A DNA stretch of 64,000 nt, from contig NC_064616.1 of assembly GCF_023898315.1 (NCBI RefSeq), positions 543,049,602 through 543,113,601 on the forward strand. Direction: 5' to 3'. A program made the translations under genes and the position numbers. Positions 21,584 through 33,697 of the stretch are shown here, piece after piece. The notes under the pieces were generated by a model, which saw nothing but the letters and a program-made list of their open reading frames with translations, was not told the origin of the DNA and did not search any database. Each line of letters opens with the position of its first letter. Within the stretch, counting starts at the first letter, position 1. The DNA comes from Schistocerca nitens (taxonomy: Eukaryota > Arthropoda > Insecta > Orthoptera > Acrididae).

Positions 21584-21626
21584 ATGAAAGCCTTCAATTG
21601 GATCGTTGCCTTTCTTATTGTCAACA
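21584..21626 (+). CDS. Secreted-protein gene, copy 1, exon 1 (signal peptide)
   Basis: ATG 21584 codes MKAFNWIVAFLIVN and the first base of a Thr codon, then splice donor A|GTAAGT at 21627. A short polar start followed by a hydrophobic core is a typical secretion signal, so the product should enter the ER and be exported. The intron is phase 1. Copy 2 has the same exon length, phase and donor (56214-56256), with 7 of 14 residues identical, which is the main evidence that this is real. Intron 1 is about 11.6 kb and full of transposons. I do not recognise the family. Expression is inferred from structure only. Confidence 0.68.
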
Positions 21627-21674
21627 GTAAGTCTCTTTACAACATTACAACTTTAACTTTTCATTCCGGTTTGT

Positions 21675-21805
21675 GTGCGGCTGGTCCCGGCGGAGGTTCG
21701 AGTCCTCCCTCGGCCATGGGTGTGTGTGTTGTCCTTAGGATAACAGTATGTAAGCTTAGGGACTGATGACCTTAGCAGTTAAGTCCTATAAGATATCACA
21801 CACAT
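21675..21805 (+). mobile_element. 5'-truncated SINE in intron 1 of copy 1
   Basis: It contains the B-box region GGAGGTTCGAGTCCTCCCTC, GGCCATGGGTGTGTGTGTTG and the tail GACTGATGACCTTAGCAGTT, ending CACACACATTTGAA. The A-box head is missing. It begins 49 bases after the splice donor and is absent from the matching intron of copy 2, so it inserted after the duplication. Confidence 0.75.
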
Positions 21806-22559
21806 TTGAACATTCCCGTTTGATGATGTATGTTATAAAGTGTTTGAATTCTGATACGGATACTGGTCCTCGCTCAATTGGCTAAAGCTGAGATTCTTCA
21901 ATTAGCGAGCCTCGAACAGATTTCCTTCCTCATTAATATCTACAGTAGTAGTCTAACGCAGATAACTTTGACACCGATGGTATGTTAAATTGCGTAACTT
22001 ATTCGTAGCTTGCAGATATGATGAGGAATTTGAATTCATTACCAACCAAATCACCGGAGCATGTCTCTCACTAGATTAATACTGTAAGAAACGATAGTAA
22101 CTTGTAACCAGGTACATGAGTGCTTTAACTAGAACAACTGTTTACGTACCAACCAGAATTTACTTCCTAATCTACAACGAAATAATTATATGGGGCACAA
22201 AGTCGGATTGGGCATGGCTGCGGAAAGGAACATTGTGAGGACTTTTCAAAGAAACTATCCTAGTAGTTGTCTGTAACATTTTGCAAATACCATGGGAACC
22301 AGAAAAATGCATGCGCGGACGGGTATCTGATTTCAACTTCTCCTCAATACGTTTTCGCTGGCAGTCGTTTGAATTTATCTTGTATGTACGATACCGTAGT
22401 TGCAGGACACGCATGCGAATCTTCCAGGCCTTGCTCTAGAGGGAAATAGAAATACACAGCCTGACACAAAAAAAGGTAATCGAACAGAAGAGGAGGAGCA
22501 AAGGTAATTAATCTTAATGAGCTGAGAGGGTATTTTACTTCAGCGATGTCAAAATTGAG

Positions 22560-23590
22560 TCAAATTTAGAAAACTTGGCAGTATGAGGCCACATATCGGT
22601 AAGATGCTGCACCGTCCCTGGCCTGGATGCGTACACTAATTCGGCTGAGACGAGTTCCATCATCTCCTGAGGCAAGATGGCCCTCAACTGTTGTAACTGG
22701 TTCTTGATATCGTGGATTTTGGCTCTGAGACGGAGTTGACATATAAGCTGGGTCCCCAAATGTTCCATGGCAGACTGACATAAGGATCTTATTGGCTGCT
22801 GGACTACCTCCACAACTTGAAAACTGTTCATAGATATAGGTGGCAAGTGTAGGCGAGTGTTGAAAAATGGCACCATGATACCGTGTCATGAGCGGTAACA
22901 CATTAGAACGCAGGATGCACGTGTCGTACCGTTGCGCCTTCAGAGTTCGTCCAGTCACTACAATTCTAACAGCTGTGACATAAAGCTGTACCTGATGGCT
23001 CCCCCAAACCGTGACGCCAGGAATAACACCTCTGTGCCTCTCAAAAACACTGAAAGATTTACGTCACCTTCATATTCAAGATCGACATCCGGGGTAGTGC
23101 ACAGCATGATTCGTCGCTGAATACAGCGAGATGACATTCATCAGCTCTTCATGCTTCCTGGCTAAGGCAACACTTGAAAAGCAGCTGTATGTGTTGTGGT
23201 GTTTACTACAGCTCACGCATCAGACAGTAACTCCCTTGTCCAGTTGCAGCTGGTTTACGTGTAATGGTCCGGTATGCAACAGAATGATGCAGGGAGTACA
23301 TTACTTGCTCTCGGATGGTAGGCACAGATGTGAAGGTGTTCGATGTGCTTGACGTGCAGCGCGGTGTTCTTTCATTGTACTGGTCAGACGTCGTCAACCA
23401 CAAACATGAAAAGTATGCGTGCCATCCCGTTACCATGCAGTCCAACATTTAGCCACTGCCACATCCGAAAACCCCACAAACCTGGATGTGGATGTCGGTC
23501 AAATGAGGGCTCAACATGTGACCACTTTTAAACTCGGTCATGTGCTGATAATGCCGCATCAATGGCTACGCGGCACCTCCGTGTGCTTCA
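22560..23590 (-). mobile_element. Tc1-like relic, minus strand, shared by both gene copies
   Basis: The minus strand carries a badly decayed Tc1-type transposase. It starts near 23560 with a PRSH...DRV.KW helix-turn-helix remnant, passes a GIMVPFFNTRLHLPPI region near 22840-22870, and ends near 22560. Every frame is broken many times. The same relic lies in the same orientation and order at 57590-58640 in intron 1 of gene copy 2, so it inserted before the duplication. Confidence 0.6.
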
Positions 23591-24436
23591 CAGTGATCAT
23601 TCAACGTCTGAGGCTATTAATGCCCTTGTATACCCTACCGATACAAGTGCTACACATGTTTACATTGTGAAATCTCGACTAAATTACGATATTCTTACGA
23701 GTAATAGTCCCGATAAGAAGGGAACTCCTTTATCTGACGATAATATTCGCTATTGCCGGTAATCCTGTTGGCTGTCACTATACTTCAGTCAGAACTGGTC
23801 CTCTTTTTCCACTCACTCGTCTACTATTTCTACGGGAAGATTGAGTATACTATCGCAGATTTGCAGTATGCTAATCCAACTTACGTAAAATTGCTCTGAC
23901 GACTCATCCTTTATTCATTTACTTTCTGATAAAAACTATACGGGCAACCCGATGTAATACGGAACTGATCACTAGTTATCACGAGAGGCTGACCCGCCAG
24001 TACGAAAGGAAACATGAGTAATGTGTTTTCAGTGCAGAAGCAGTAACAGTAGAATAAGTCGTTCCGGATAGCTTAGTGACTTTGAAAATGGACTAGTCGT
24101 TTGATATTATCTGAGTAACAAATCCATCAGTCACATTTCAACAGTCCTAAAGCTGCCCAAGTCTACTGCTGATGCTGTGACTGAGGTGGAAACACGAAGA
24201 AACAGTCGCAGCTAAATCAAGCTGAGATAGACCGTGTATGACGATGTATAGCTACCGTCGAGAATTGTGGATATTGGTTATGAGGATTCGCATGAAATCA
24301 GCAGATCGAATAGTTCGTGAGTTCGAAAGTACTTTCAGCAGTCGGTTTAGCGCAATGATTTTGCGCAGAGAGTTAAAAAGAATGGTGTACAGTGGTCGAG
24401 GAGCCACTCACAAGAAATCAATTTCTGTATGAATAC

Positions 24437-24466
24437 CTGTTCTTTCGGACATGTCCGAAAGAACAG
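24437..24466. repeat. Perfect 30-bp palindrome
   Basis: CTGTTCTTTCGGACA is followed directly by its exact reverse complement, giving a perfect 15+15 hairpin. A diverged copy (about 24869-24902) forms the centre of the fold-back element just downstream. This may be an isolated core of the same element family or part of its left border. Confidence 0.9.
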
Positions 24467-24527
24467 ACACGATCGGTGACCATGAAGCTCTCTTAGAATG
24501 AAACTATGAAAAAAACGAAACCCTAAG

Positions 24528-25395
24528 TTGTCGAAAGGCGTTGATATACATCAACGGGGACACTTAAAAATTTGTGCCTAAACTAGAACTCGAGATCTCC
24601 TGCATACATGGCAGACGCTCTATCCATCTGAGCCACCGAAGGCACAGATGACAGTGCGACTGCAGGGATTTATTCCTTGCACGCTTCCCGTGAGACCGAC
24701 ATTCTCAACTTAATGTCCATACGCTACACTCGTAGTGACCGTTCCCATTACCCTCATTACTCGCGGCAGACAATCTTATCGAGTCCCGTAAGAGTTCTGT
24801 CAAGGCGTGTGCATCCACCACAGAAGAAGGAGGTTAATGGCCGGTTAGCCTTAATTTATGAAGATGGTATATGTTCTTTCGAACATGCCCAAAAGAACAT
24901 ATCTTTATATAGTTAAGGCTAACTGGCCATTAACCTTCTTCTTCTGTGCTGGATGCACACGCCTAGCCCGAACTCTTACGGGACTCGGTAAGATGGTCTG
25001 CCTCGAGTAATGAGTGTAATGGGCAGGGGCACTGCGAATGTAGTGTTTAGACGTTAAGTTCGGAATGTGGGTCTCACGGGGAGCGTGCAAGGGATAAATT
25101 CCTGCAGTCGCACTATCCTCTGTGCCTTCGGTGGCTCAGATGGATAGAGCGTCTGCCACGTAAGCAGGTGATCCCGGGTTCTAGTTCCGGTCGAGGCACA
25201 CATTTTCAACTGTTCCCGTTGATGTATATTATGCAAAGAATAAATCACTGCTGTCGCACTATCCTCTGTGCCCTCGATTTCTCAGACAGACAGAGCGTCT
25301 GCCACGTAAACTGGATATCTCTGGTTAGAGTCCCAGTCGAGGCACACATTTTCAACTGTCACATTTGATGTACATCAACGCCTGTCGACAGCTTT
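24528..25395. mobile_element. Fold-back element with tRNA-like arms and palindromic centre
   Basis: The left arm (24528-24868) and the middle-right part (24903-25210) are inverted copies over about 320 bases. Each contains a tRNA-like segment: right copy GGTGGCTCAGATGGATAGAG then GGGTTCTAGTTCC, left copy in reverse at about 24597-24655. After the right arm the tail is partly repeated in direct orientation (25240-25360). The outer tips are GTCGAAAGGCGTTGATATAC and its complement ending ATCAACGCCTGTCGAC at 25391. The element split a Tc1 relic. No protein is encoded, so any movement would need outside enzymes. Confidence 0.75.
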
Positions 25396-26024
25396 TTGTC
25401 TCGATTTAATTATCATTTCACACATATCTGTAGTCAGAGTTAAGCGACGCTTGAAGTGGTGTTATGTGCGATACCGCTGGACAGTGGACTGCTGAAACGA
25501 ATTATCTGAAGTAATAACTGACGATATACTCTATGACAGTCCGACTGAAGGGTTTGGGTTTGGCTAATGTCCGGAGGACGTTGCCATCCATCATGAATAG
25601 TGCCAACAGTGAGGTAAAAACGAGGTGGTGTGGTGGTGTAGTGCTTTTTTTTATACGATTAGGTTGTTGTCCTCTTTTAGGACTTCAGAAAATTCTGAAT
25701 GCAGATGCAATTGAATACCACTTACAACGTTTTATATTACATAAAGCAGGGGAACAATTTGGGACATTAACTGTTTGTAGCAGCATGAAACTGTAAGCTG
25801 TCATAAAGCAGCAGCTGTAGGGGTATTGTTTGTGGCCAATGATGTTCCTGAAACAGACTGGCTTGTTAAAAAACACGTCCTGAACCCAATGGAATACTTT
25901 TGGTATGAGTTATAATGTCGACTTTGCTCCAGAGACCAGTGTGCCGTATAGCCGTGTTCTCTGGTTTCGTGTCTTCAGAATGAATGGACTGCCAATCCCC
26001 CACACACACTTGGTGGTTGTTCCT

Positions 26025-29000
26025 TAGCTTTTTGTAATGTTATTTCGTTCCGAGTCCAGGTTTGATGTGACACTGATGTAATTCCGAAATACTCAGCCTA
26101 TGAAAATGTGCACCTGTGTTGGCTCGTTACTGAACGGTTCCGAGATGACTAACAGGAAACCAAGGAAGTACTGCTGTTGGGCAATTAGTCATTAGCAATT
26201 CTCTGAATCACTTGCTTATCTCAAGAAGTTCATACCCAAAGGTCACTTCCTTTAGCAAACACGTTTACCAACTTGTATTATATGGGCTTCCTGTGGGTCC
26301 TGCCGAAATACTTCTGAGCATTTTTCAGAGATACTAGCTGAGTGTTTCAGTACAAGCGACCTACGGGCTCCACACGTTCGTTATGCAATAACCAAATTTT
26401 CTTATGTATCTTTTACTCCATCTGTCCATTTACCTGCACAAGCCAAAATGTACTCGTTACATTCACTGTTTACAAGGGTCTAATAACTCTCTCTCCTCAT
26501 CGTCCGTAGCCACGACCTTCGGTTTACGCTCTCGTGACATTTTTGGACTACAGAACCCTATTCACATCACTTAGAAACATCAGGTTTTTAAGCACTAACA
26601 TTTGTTTACAGAGGAGACTGCACACAGAAATAAACGAACCCGTTACATAAAAAATAAAAGCTGTTTCTAAATTGTAGCCAGAGTTTTATAATATTCTGCT
26701 AGTGTTCTTCACAGTAATAGTGCACGACTACAACACAGAAGATAATGAATAATATAGTTGAGCTCTGTAGCGTCACATCTCTAACATGTCTTAGAACTCA
26801 ACCAGTCCAATAATTGAGCATGTTAGCTACGTGGGGTTATGTTAAAGTACCCACTGAGGGCAAAACATTAGCGAAGGTAGCTCAGTCCTATCCTACAATT
26901 TGTTTATAATGTGTCACATATCTAAGTTTGCCATATGCTGGACTATGTTGGTCTTGTGTAGTTAAGTGATGTGTTTGTGACGTTATGGAATGCTATTGGA
27001 GTGAAGGAAGAAGATAAGATCTTGTGCTTGCACATACTTTACTACTTTCTCAAGGCACCTAAGATGCAGCTGCACTTAACGTCAAACAATCCTAAAAATA
27101 TCTGATTTCCTCAACCCATAAGTCACTAAAGGCTTGTATAAAAAATTTTTTTTGAGAATACTGACGAGCAATATGATGATCAGGAGTTGTGTGTCAGTGT
27201 AACTGTTCCTCTTGCCTAGAAAATACAGTTGGTGAAACTATCTTCAGTGATCAAATTGTAGCAATCAAATCTCGTTCTGACTGTCACCGTGTTACATTGC
27301 TACGTAACTTTCCTAATGGTGATGGTATAGTTAATTTTATAACTCGACCTGGTGTGAAGATTACCGTCGCTTGTCATGTCCAACAGCTCCTGCCAGCTAC
27401 CCTCTGTAGTAATTGTTTAACAAGTTCGTGTGGTCAGCGAAATTACTGGCCCCTGCGAATTATTGCCGAGTATTAATGATTTGTAGCGGGAGGGTTGAAC
27501 CAACCGGTAATTATTTGAACGCAACGGATAACACAATATTTTTTTAGAACAACTGCAGAAGGCACCTATGCAGGGCTTAATAGGGAGCATAGAGCCATTA
27601 TTTCCTTTCATAACCAAGCATTCAACTGTGGTACTGACTTTGATCTATTCTGTATGATGAAGGGAGGAAATAATTGATGTTTATTCAATACTGATGGCAT
27701 TTCAATAACTAGCCGAGTGTCTGTAAGAATATACATCGTCACAACTGCTCTTTCTAGTTAACATGATTCACTTTCGCGAAGTTATATTGAAAGGGCGAGG
27801 GGACAACGGACCTGGCTTCAATGTAATTGTATGCAGGCACACAATTATACCTAAACCCATACTTATTACAATCAATTACTTTAGGTCACGTAGAAAAAGC
27901 TCAGCAAAGACACTACAAGCGAACTCGGTCAGGGCAGAGGAGTATTCGCCTAAATATTTCAATTTTCTTTAAAACGTACGCTGAAGAAAGGGTAGCAAGA
28001 GGAGCACTTTACTATGACTGCCAATTTTGGTTTAATCTTGCTTTCAGAAACAACACCACATTACTGAGCTGGTAGGAAGAACATTTACTATCATATGGCA
28101 GTCTTTTTTCCATCAATGGGCATTAAAATCTGAACTTTCCTAGATAAAAGAGTTTAAACCGTGTTTTTTACCTAACGCACTTCGTTATAGGCGAATCAAA
28201 TAGTTACGAGGGGCACAAGAAACATTAAATATCACATCAATACTATTCCACACATGTGGCCAAGTAGCGGAAGCCAACGGAAATGACAAAAATACGGACA
28301 CGCAAGATTATTCCTTCTCTGTCTTACACTCACCCACTACCATATGATTATTCACTCGACTACTACACGTTTTCAGACCGAAACTGAAGTTTACCAATGT
28401 GGCGGTTGCTCCAATTGACCACGTGGCGGGAAAGCAAGTACACAAAGAAAACATATGACAAATAAATAAAAAAATCCCCTAAAATATTACTGTAAGAGAA
28501 AAAACACATTAAAATACATTAAATGAGAGAACGCCTGTTAAGCACAGAGCAATAATACGACCGTGAGCTTAAGGCCCATGGTGATTGGCCTGACCACGGC
28601 ACCAACGCAAGGTTCTAGTGAAATTTAACTAAATTATGAAAATAAAGTCCCTTATCGGGGTTTCGTGGTAATATCACACCTAATTGCAACATCTGGACCA
28701 TATTGACAAGCAGGTTTGAGACACTCTAATACCTTTCTTAACATTACGAAAATCGATAGCTGCACCTCCACGTCTGGCCAGCGTCGCTACCCAGGAGCGA
28801 GTGGGCTTGCAGACACCTCGCCTAACCGTTGTTCGTTCAAAATGTTGTGGAGGGGACGGTTCGCCAACCTAACAAAGCCAACACTCGTGCTTTCTCAACC
28901 TGCCTAACCTGACGTGCACATTATCTTTGTCAAACTTGGTCGTGTTTTGGGGGTTGGTACTAGTCTACCACAGAACCACAGCTTTCTGCTACTTCACATA

Positions 29001-29890
29001 ATATGTCATTCATACAGTCCAAGGTCGCACAAGGGAAAGGATGCAAGGAAACGTGGCACACACGAAATAAAAAATCAACGAATAAATAAATAAACTCCGC
29101 TTGATCCATTCTCTACTGCTTGTTATCCACCGATTTACTTCTGCAGAGTAAAAACACTCTCGCTATAATTCTCCTGTATCGGAATTTATTGAGAAAAATA
29201 TGGAACGGGACAACAAGTTCCGTTTCAACATCGTCAGACTATTTAGCAACCAAGATGACGAAGGCATGTTGACTCACAGCAATCTTACAACAAATTTCCA
29301 ATCTTAAAGAAGGTCAGCACAAACGAATCGCAGGAAACGTTACAACATTTTCATAAGAGCAGTGTTGTTCGCAGTACGTACGAATGTCAAGGCAGACCAC
29401 TGAAGGTTATAAGAAACATCCAAATAAAATTTAATTTACCCATTGAGATATATTAGTATATTTATTCCAAGAAACACATACCTTGGTTGGAAAATTACAG
29501 AGAAGATTATTGATTGTTCCTTTGATATACCGGTACTGCGTTTTTCATCCAAAAACCTTTCCAAAAGATCTCTAGGCAGCACATTTCGTAAGTAAAGGGT
29601 CTACAGTTTCCATTACTGCTAGAGGGACAATGCATTCCTACTTAAACTCTTTCTGTTTCCCTTTAGCATCCTCATTTATATATATGCAACACGTCTCAAC
29701 AGGAGGACACAAGCAGTGACCTAGTAACCGTCAGTAGAAATTGTGTGAAAATCCATAGCCCACACTACTCTCATCATATTGTGCAAATCATTGCAGTTGT
29801 TACGTCATTCCTACTGTACTGAATTTTTCGTAATTACAACACGCATTTTTTTTGGGTTGTACCCAAACATACGTCTTTAAAATCAGTAAT
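26025..29890. other. Intron 1 of copy 1, no recognised feature
   Basis: AT-rich DNA with only short, unrelated frames. The longest (27189-27476, 95 codons) shows no motif. There is no counterpart in block copy 2, so this is either sequence inserted into copy 1 or lost from copy 2. Confidence 0.4.
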
Positions 29891-30228
29891 ATATTTGCTG
29901 TACAAATCTATTACCTTTGTATACACTCATGTTAAAAAATTCTTCTGGTTTCATTACTCTTCAGGAAGTAAATCCAAATGTTTCTTTGTTACGCGTACCA
30001 AAACCACGGAAATTATGGTTATTTACAAAACACTTCGCAGCAGTCTCAGAAACAAGATCGGAGAACAAATAGGCCTTTCGCTACAAAGCATGGAAAACCA
30101 TATACACCCTTCTAGAGCAGATAGTTATCAAAATAATACCTGCCAGAGCAGTCAGTGAAATTCGTGAGAAGGCAAACTGTAAATGTATAAGACAAAGATG
30201 ATAAAAACAAACGTAAATCGTTGACTCT

Positions 30229-30229
30229 A

Positions 30230-30294
<65 letters not shown>
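30229..30294. repeat. (AT)n microsatellite
   Basis: About 66 bases of TA repeats with one CA interruption. The matching place in copy 2 (about 59585) has only TCTAATAGTTAATATAAATG, so the run expanded in copy 1 after duplication. Confidence 0.96.
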
Positions 30295-30299
<5 letters not shown>

Positions 30300-31114
30300 T
30301 TGTTATTTCAAAAGTGTTAATACATTAATTCCAAAGTGAGACAAAATATTCAATGCTTTCATGGAAAAATGTTTTCGGTGGCCTACCGATGCATGACTGT
30401 ACCCATGCGTGCACTCCTTCGTCCGAAGCATGTCGACGGCTACGACTGTCCTTTTTCACGCACCAAAAATATGTAAATTGCATGAGGGGAAATGGGGACT
30501 GTGTGGAGGAAACAGCCATGGCATCACGTAGCCGGGTTCACAGTTTTCTTATGTGCCTTTTCTTTTACTGCACCTTATATATCTTAATTATCATGAGAGT
30601 CCTTAGATTTCAATGAAATTAAGAATAAAGCTATTTTTTCATTAACTGCTCTGAGGTCACTTAAAATATTCGAAAGTCATATGGATACGTTATAACACTA
30701 GCCTGCCGTTACTCAAGCTAATGTGACCCACTGAGAGGATTTTGAAATTTTGACCGCATGTGTGTCTAACAGATAAAGGTATCGGACTGTAATTTTACAT
30801 ATATTGCAGTTAACAGAAAAACGAAACAAGCTCTAAATTTGGGGTTAATGAAAGTAGTAAAATACATATGTGAATGAAAAATGCACGATCATTAGCCTAA
30901 TTAGGCTCATTAATTTGGAAATATAATTTTATTGAAGTTAATTTCATTAATATTCCGTTTGAATAGAACACAGGATACAACGGACACAGGGCACTCTGAG
31001 TTGTGGGTAGCAGTAGTTACCAATAATGCACATACAAGTAATAATAGAAAGCAAACTCGTACCAAACTCACACTAATAACAGCTATACTCTATTGTTGTT
31101 ACTTGGATCAGTAC

Positions 31115-31372
31115 TGAAATGTTAGTTGGTTGGTTGGTTGTTTGGGGGAAGAGACCAAACAGCGAGGTTATCGGTCTCATAGGGTTGGGGAAGGATGGGG
31201 AAGGAAGTCGGCCGTGCCCTTTCAAAGGAGCCATCCCGGCATTTGCCTGGAGCGATTTAGGGAAATCACGCAAAACCTAAATCAGGATGGCCGGACGCGG
31301 GATTGAACCGTCGTCCTTCCGAATGCGAGTCCAGTGTGCTAACCACTGCGCCACCTCGCTCGGTTGAAATGT
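31115..31372 (-). mobile_element. Full-length SINE of the second family with target duplication
   Basis: TGAAATGT flanks the insert (31115-31122 and 31365-31372). On the minus strand the body begins ACCGAGCGAGGTGGCGCAGT (A-box TGGCGCAGTGG), then GGTTAGCACACTGGACTCGC and B-box GGTTCAATCCC. The tail is CCTGATTTAGGTTTTGCGTG and the body ends in CCAACCAACC. It lies in intron 1 of copy 1, antisense to the gene, and is absent from copy 2. Confidence 0.93.
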
Positions 31373-31379
31373 AAGTGCC

Positions 31380-32660
31380 AGAAGTACAGAACTAAAATTG
31401 GCCAGGAGGGGCTTCTGACTTAACTGACCTATAAATACCACAATTAAAATAAATTATAACACGATCACACCGTTTATACTTCCATTTACAGAAATATATC
31501 AGATATCCTTAGTAGTAATAATAGTCCATTTATCTTTTGAATATGTGAAGAACATGATGGGGATCCCTGAACTAGTATGGTGTGACTAGTCAAGCTATAA
31601 GACTAATTCAGTAGCAAAGAATAATTTAAACAAAATTAACTCTCAGCTTCACTTTGAATAGTTTATATTTTTACTTTTTGACTTCATCGTTCATGACGAT
31701 AATCAAGTCGAATTATATTTCAAATAAGTTTAACTTATGTACTGTTTTCATTATCTGTGAAGTAGGTATTTTAGACAGAACATTTACACAGTCTGGCACT
31801 GAATTTTTGCAAAACAATACGTTGCAATAAATTGAGGGCTCTTTAGCAGAATTATAACTAACTTCTACTTTTGTTAATACTTGCACATTTGACAAACTTG
31901 ACTAAATCACTAGTTCATTTGAAAGATGATACTCGGTTTTATAAACACTTTGGAGAAGACCCTGCATAGGTTCATGATCAGAATGGAAGATATGGTTGTA
32001 AACACAGGCTTATAGCACTGGGATTATTATTAAAATCACTCACAGAAATTAACTGGTCCATGCTCTGATACATACCTTTATGTATGAAGTTTGTGGAGCT
32101 GTGGCGTAGTAGTAGTGTCAAACGACATGGCCTCTAACTGTACTCGCGGCACTTGATGTGTGAATGCTCTTTAAAATTTCTTCTTGGGGACGGATATTTA
32201 AAGTGTAAGAGCATGCAACGGCCAAATCCATATCCGAGGCCAAGTTCCTTGCGAAGCGGCTTCCAACTGCTTCCCTCGGCACCGTAGATGTGTACCGAGC
32301 AATGGCTAGCCATTGACTGCGTACCGTTCACACCAAGGAGTTGCCCAGTTCGTCCGCCAAAACCACCTTTTACATAGCGCCAATCTACTTCCGTTGCGGA
32401 GGGACTTCCCTACATCTTTTATATTTTACAATACAAGTGCCCTAAGTGTAAACAACTTTCCAATAACATTGTTTTTATTTTAAATATACAAATATTATAA
32501 AATGTAATTATTTTAAGTATCATTTAGCTTTTTCCATACGTACCTGACAGACTTTAAATATCCTGTCACGAATCAATGACATTAACTAACACAGAATGAA
32601 CACATCATAAATACAGACACAATGTTACATAATATAAACATACTTCTAATCGATATAAGT
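31380..32660. other. Intron 1 of copy 1, no recognised feature
   Basis: AT-rich. A slightly richer patch near 32088-32345 starts GTGGAGCTGTGGCGTAGTAG, which could be a decayed tRNA-like head, but no B-box or target duplication supports this. Confidence 0.35.
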
Positions 32661-33221
32661 GTTACAATTTTTAGTTCAGCGCTTCATGGTAGATTTAAAA
32701 TTTCTCCGAGGTACTTCTTCTCATTTGTAAATATGATGCCATATAAAGTCACTGTTTTACACAGTGGGTACTACATGACCTACGTGTCTTATGACTTCCA
32801 ACATGACACCGTAGGAGTACGTTAGAAATACGTGTAGATACTTTTTGAGTGATAGGTATAAAATTACGACGAGAAATGTTTGCTTTACTAACTAGATGTA
32901 AAAACGTACCGAAGAAACAGTACTACAGATTTTACTTTGTTCGTACAATACAATGACCACTAGACCCGTTCAGCAGTAATGGTGAATGACAAAATATATT
33001 ACAAAGTCCTACACCTGTTACCTGCATAGAGTTATAGGTGATTTCTTTGGCATTAAGTGACTTTCCACTTAACTAACACGTTTGATTTTCACTAGGTAAG
33101 TATAAAATCGGAGAAATATCAGGTAAAACCACATTACTTTTTACAAATGTAGTTCTATTAAATCGCGGTATTATGGCAGTGCTATAAATGGCTGAATAGC
33201 ATTCTTTTGTGTTGTTTCCAG

Positions 33222-33315
33222 CACTCCGAGGTGCAGAACAGCTCCCTATCGTTGACGATACTGCTCCATATTTTGATGACTTCCCAGGTGGCGAGTCCAC
33301 AGATGCAGTTCCGTT
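33222..33315 (+). CDS. Secreted-protein gene, copy 1, exon 2
   Basis: The acceptor TTGTGTTGTTTCCAG ends at 33221 and the donor GTGAGT starts at 33316. The 94 bases complete a Thr codon and then code LRGAEQLPIVDDTAPYFDDF followed by PGGESTDAVP, ending in phase 2. This supplies the signal-peptide end and the acidic start of the mature protein. Copy 2 has an exon of exactly 94 bases with the same phases. The core PIVDD-x-AP-(Y/F)-FDDF is conserved and 17 of 30 full codons encode identical residues. Equal length, kept frame and kept splice sites in a region where the introns have drifted are strong evidence of a functional coding exon. Confidence 0.75.
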
Positions 33316-33697
33316 GTGAGTAACCTCATGGTAACACTCATCGCTGGCGCAGTTCTGATTACGTTCGAGCAAGCCCTGCATTCAAAGTGCCGTCATATGT
33401 TCTATGAGAGAATTTAGCCATGGGTACAGGCGAGGTACTGGGATATTCTTTTGAGTTCCTAGACGGTATGATTCACTTTCAACAGCACATGTTAACGAAA
33501 ACACATTTATCTGTTTCAGCGATTTGGTAGAATCTGTGCAAGTAGTAGGAAGTAAACGAGTTTGTCCAACGATTAAGAACAATATTCGATGTCATATAAC
33601 TCCTCAACCATGTACAGCAATTATAAAATGAATTAGGTACCCATGTGTGGTATCGTATCGCACAACATTTTGCTCTGCGCAAAAAATCGCTGTGTCG

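Larger units (their letters stand above)
24050..26020 (+). pseudogene. Tc1-like transposase relic split by a fold-back element
   Basis: The N-terminal part (24070-24430) reads LSDFENGLVV and then IVREFESTFSSRFSAMILRR followed by ELKRMVYSGRGATHKKSIS, a Tc1 HTH region. The gene is interrupted from about 24436 to 25420. It resumes with a DDILYDSPTEG region and LGCCPLLGLQKILNADAIEY (near 25660), then ETDWLVKKHVLNPMEYFWYE (SPDLNPIEYLW motif, Glu kept) and VSCLQNEWTANPP-like residues. Many stops and frame changes show great age. A related Tc1 C-terminal relic lies at 58939-59240 in copy 2, but whether it is the same insertion is unclear. Confidence 0.62.

Noticed and set aside
25120-25198. Possible tRNA gene with A- and B-box motifs
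   Set aside because: It lies in an arm of a fold-back repeat, the anticodon and acceptor stems do not pair convincingly, and similar heads recur in the SINEs.
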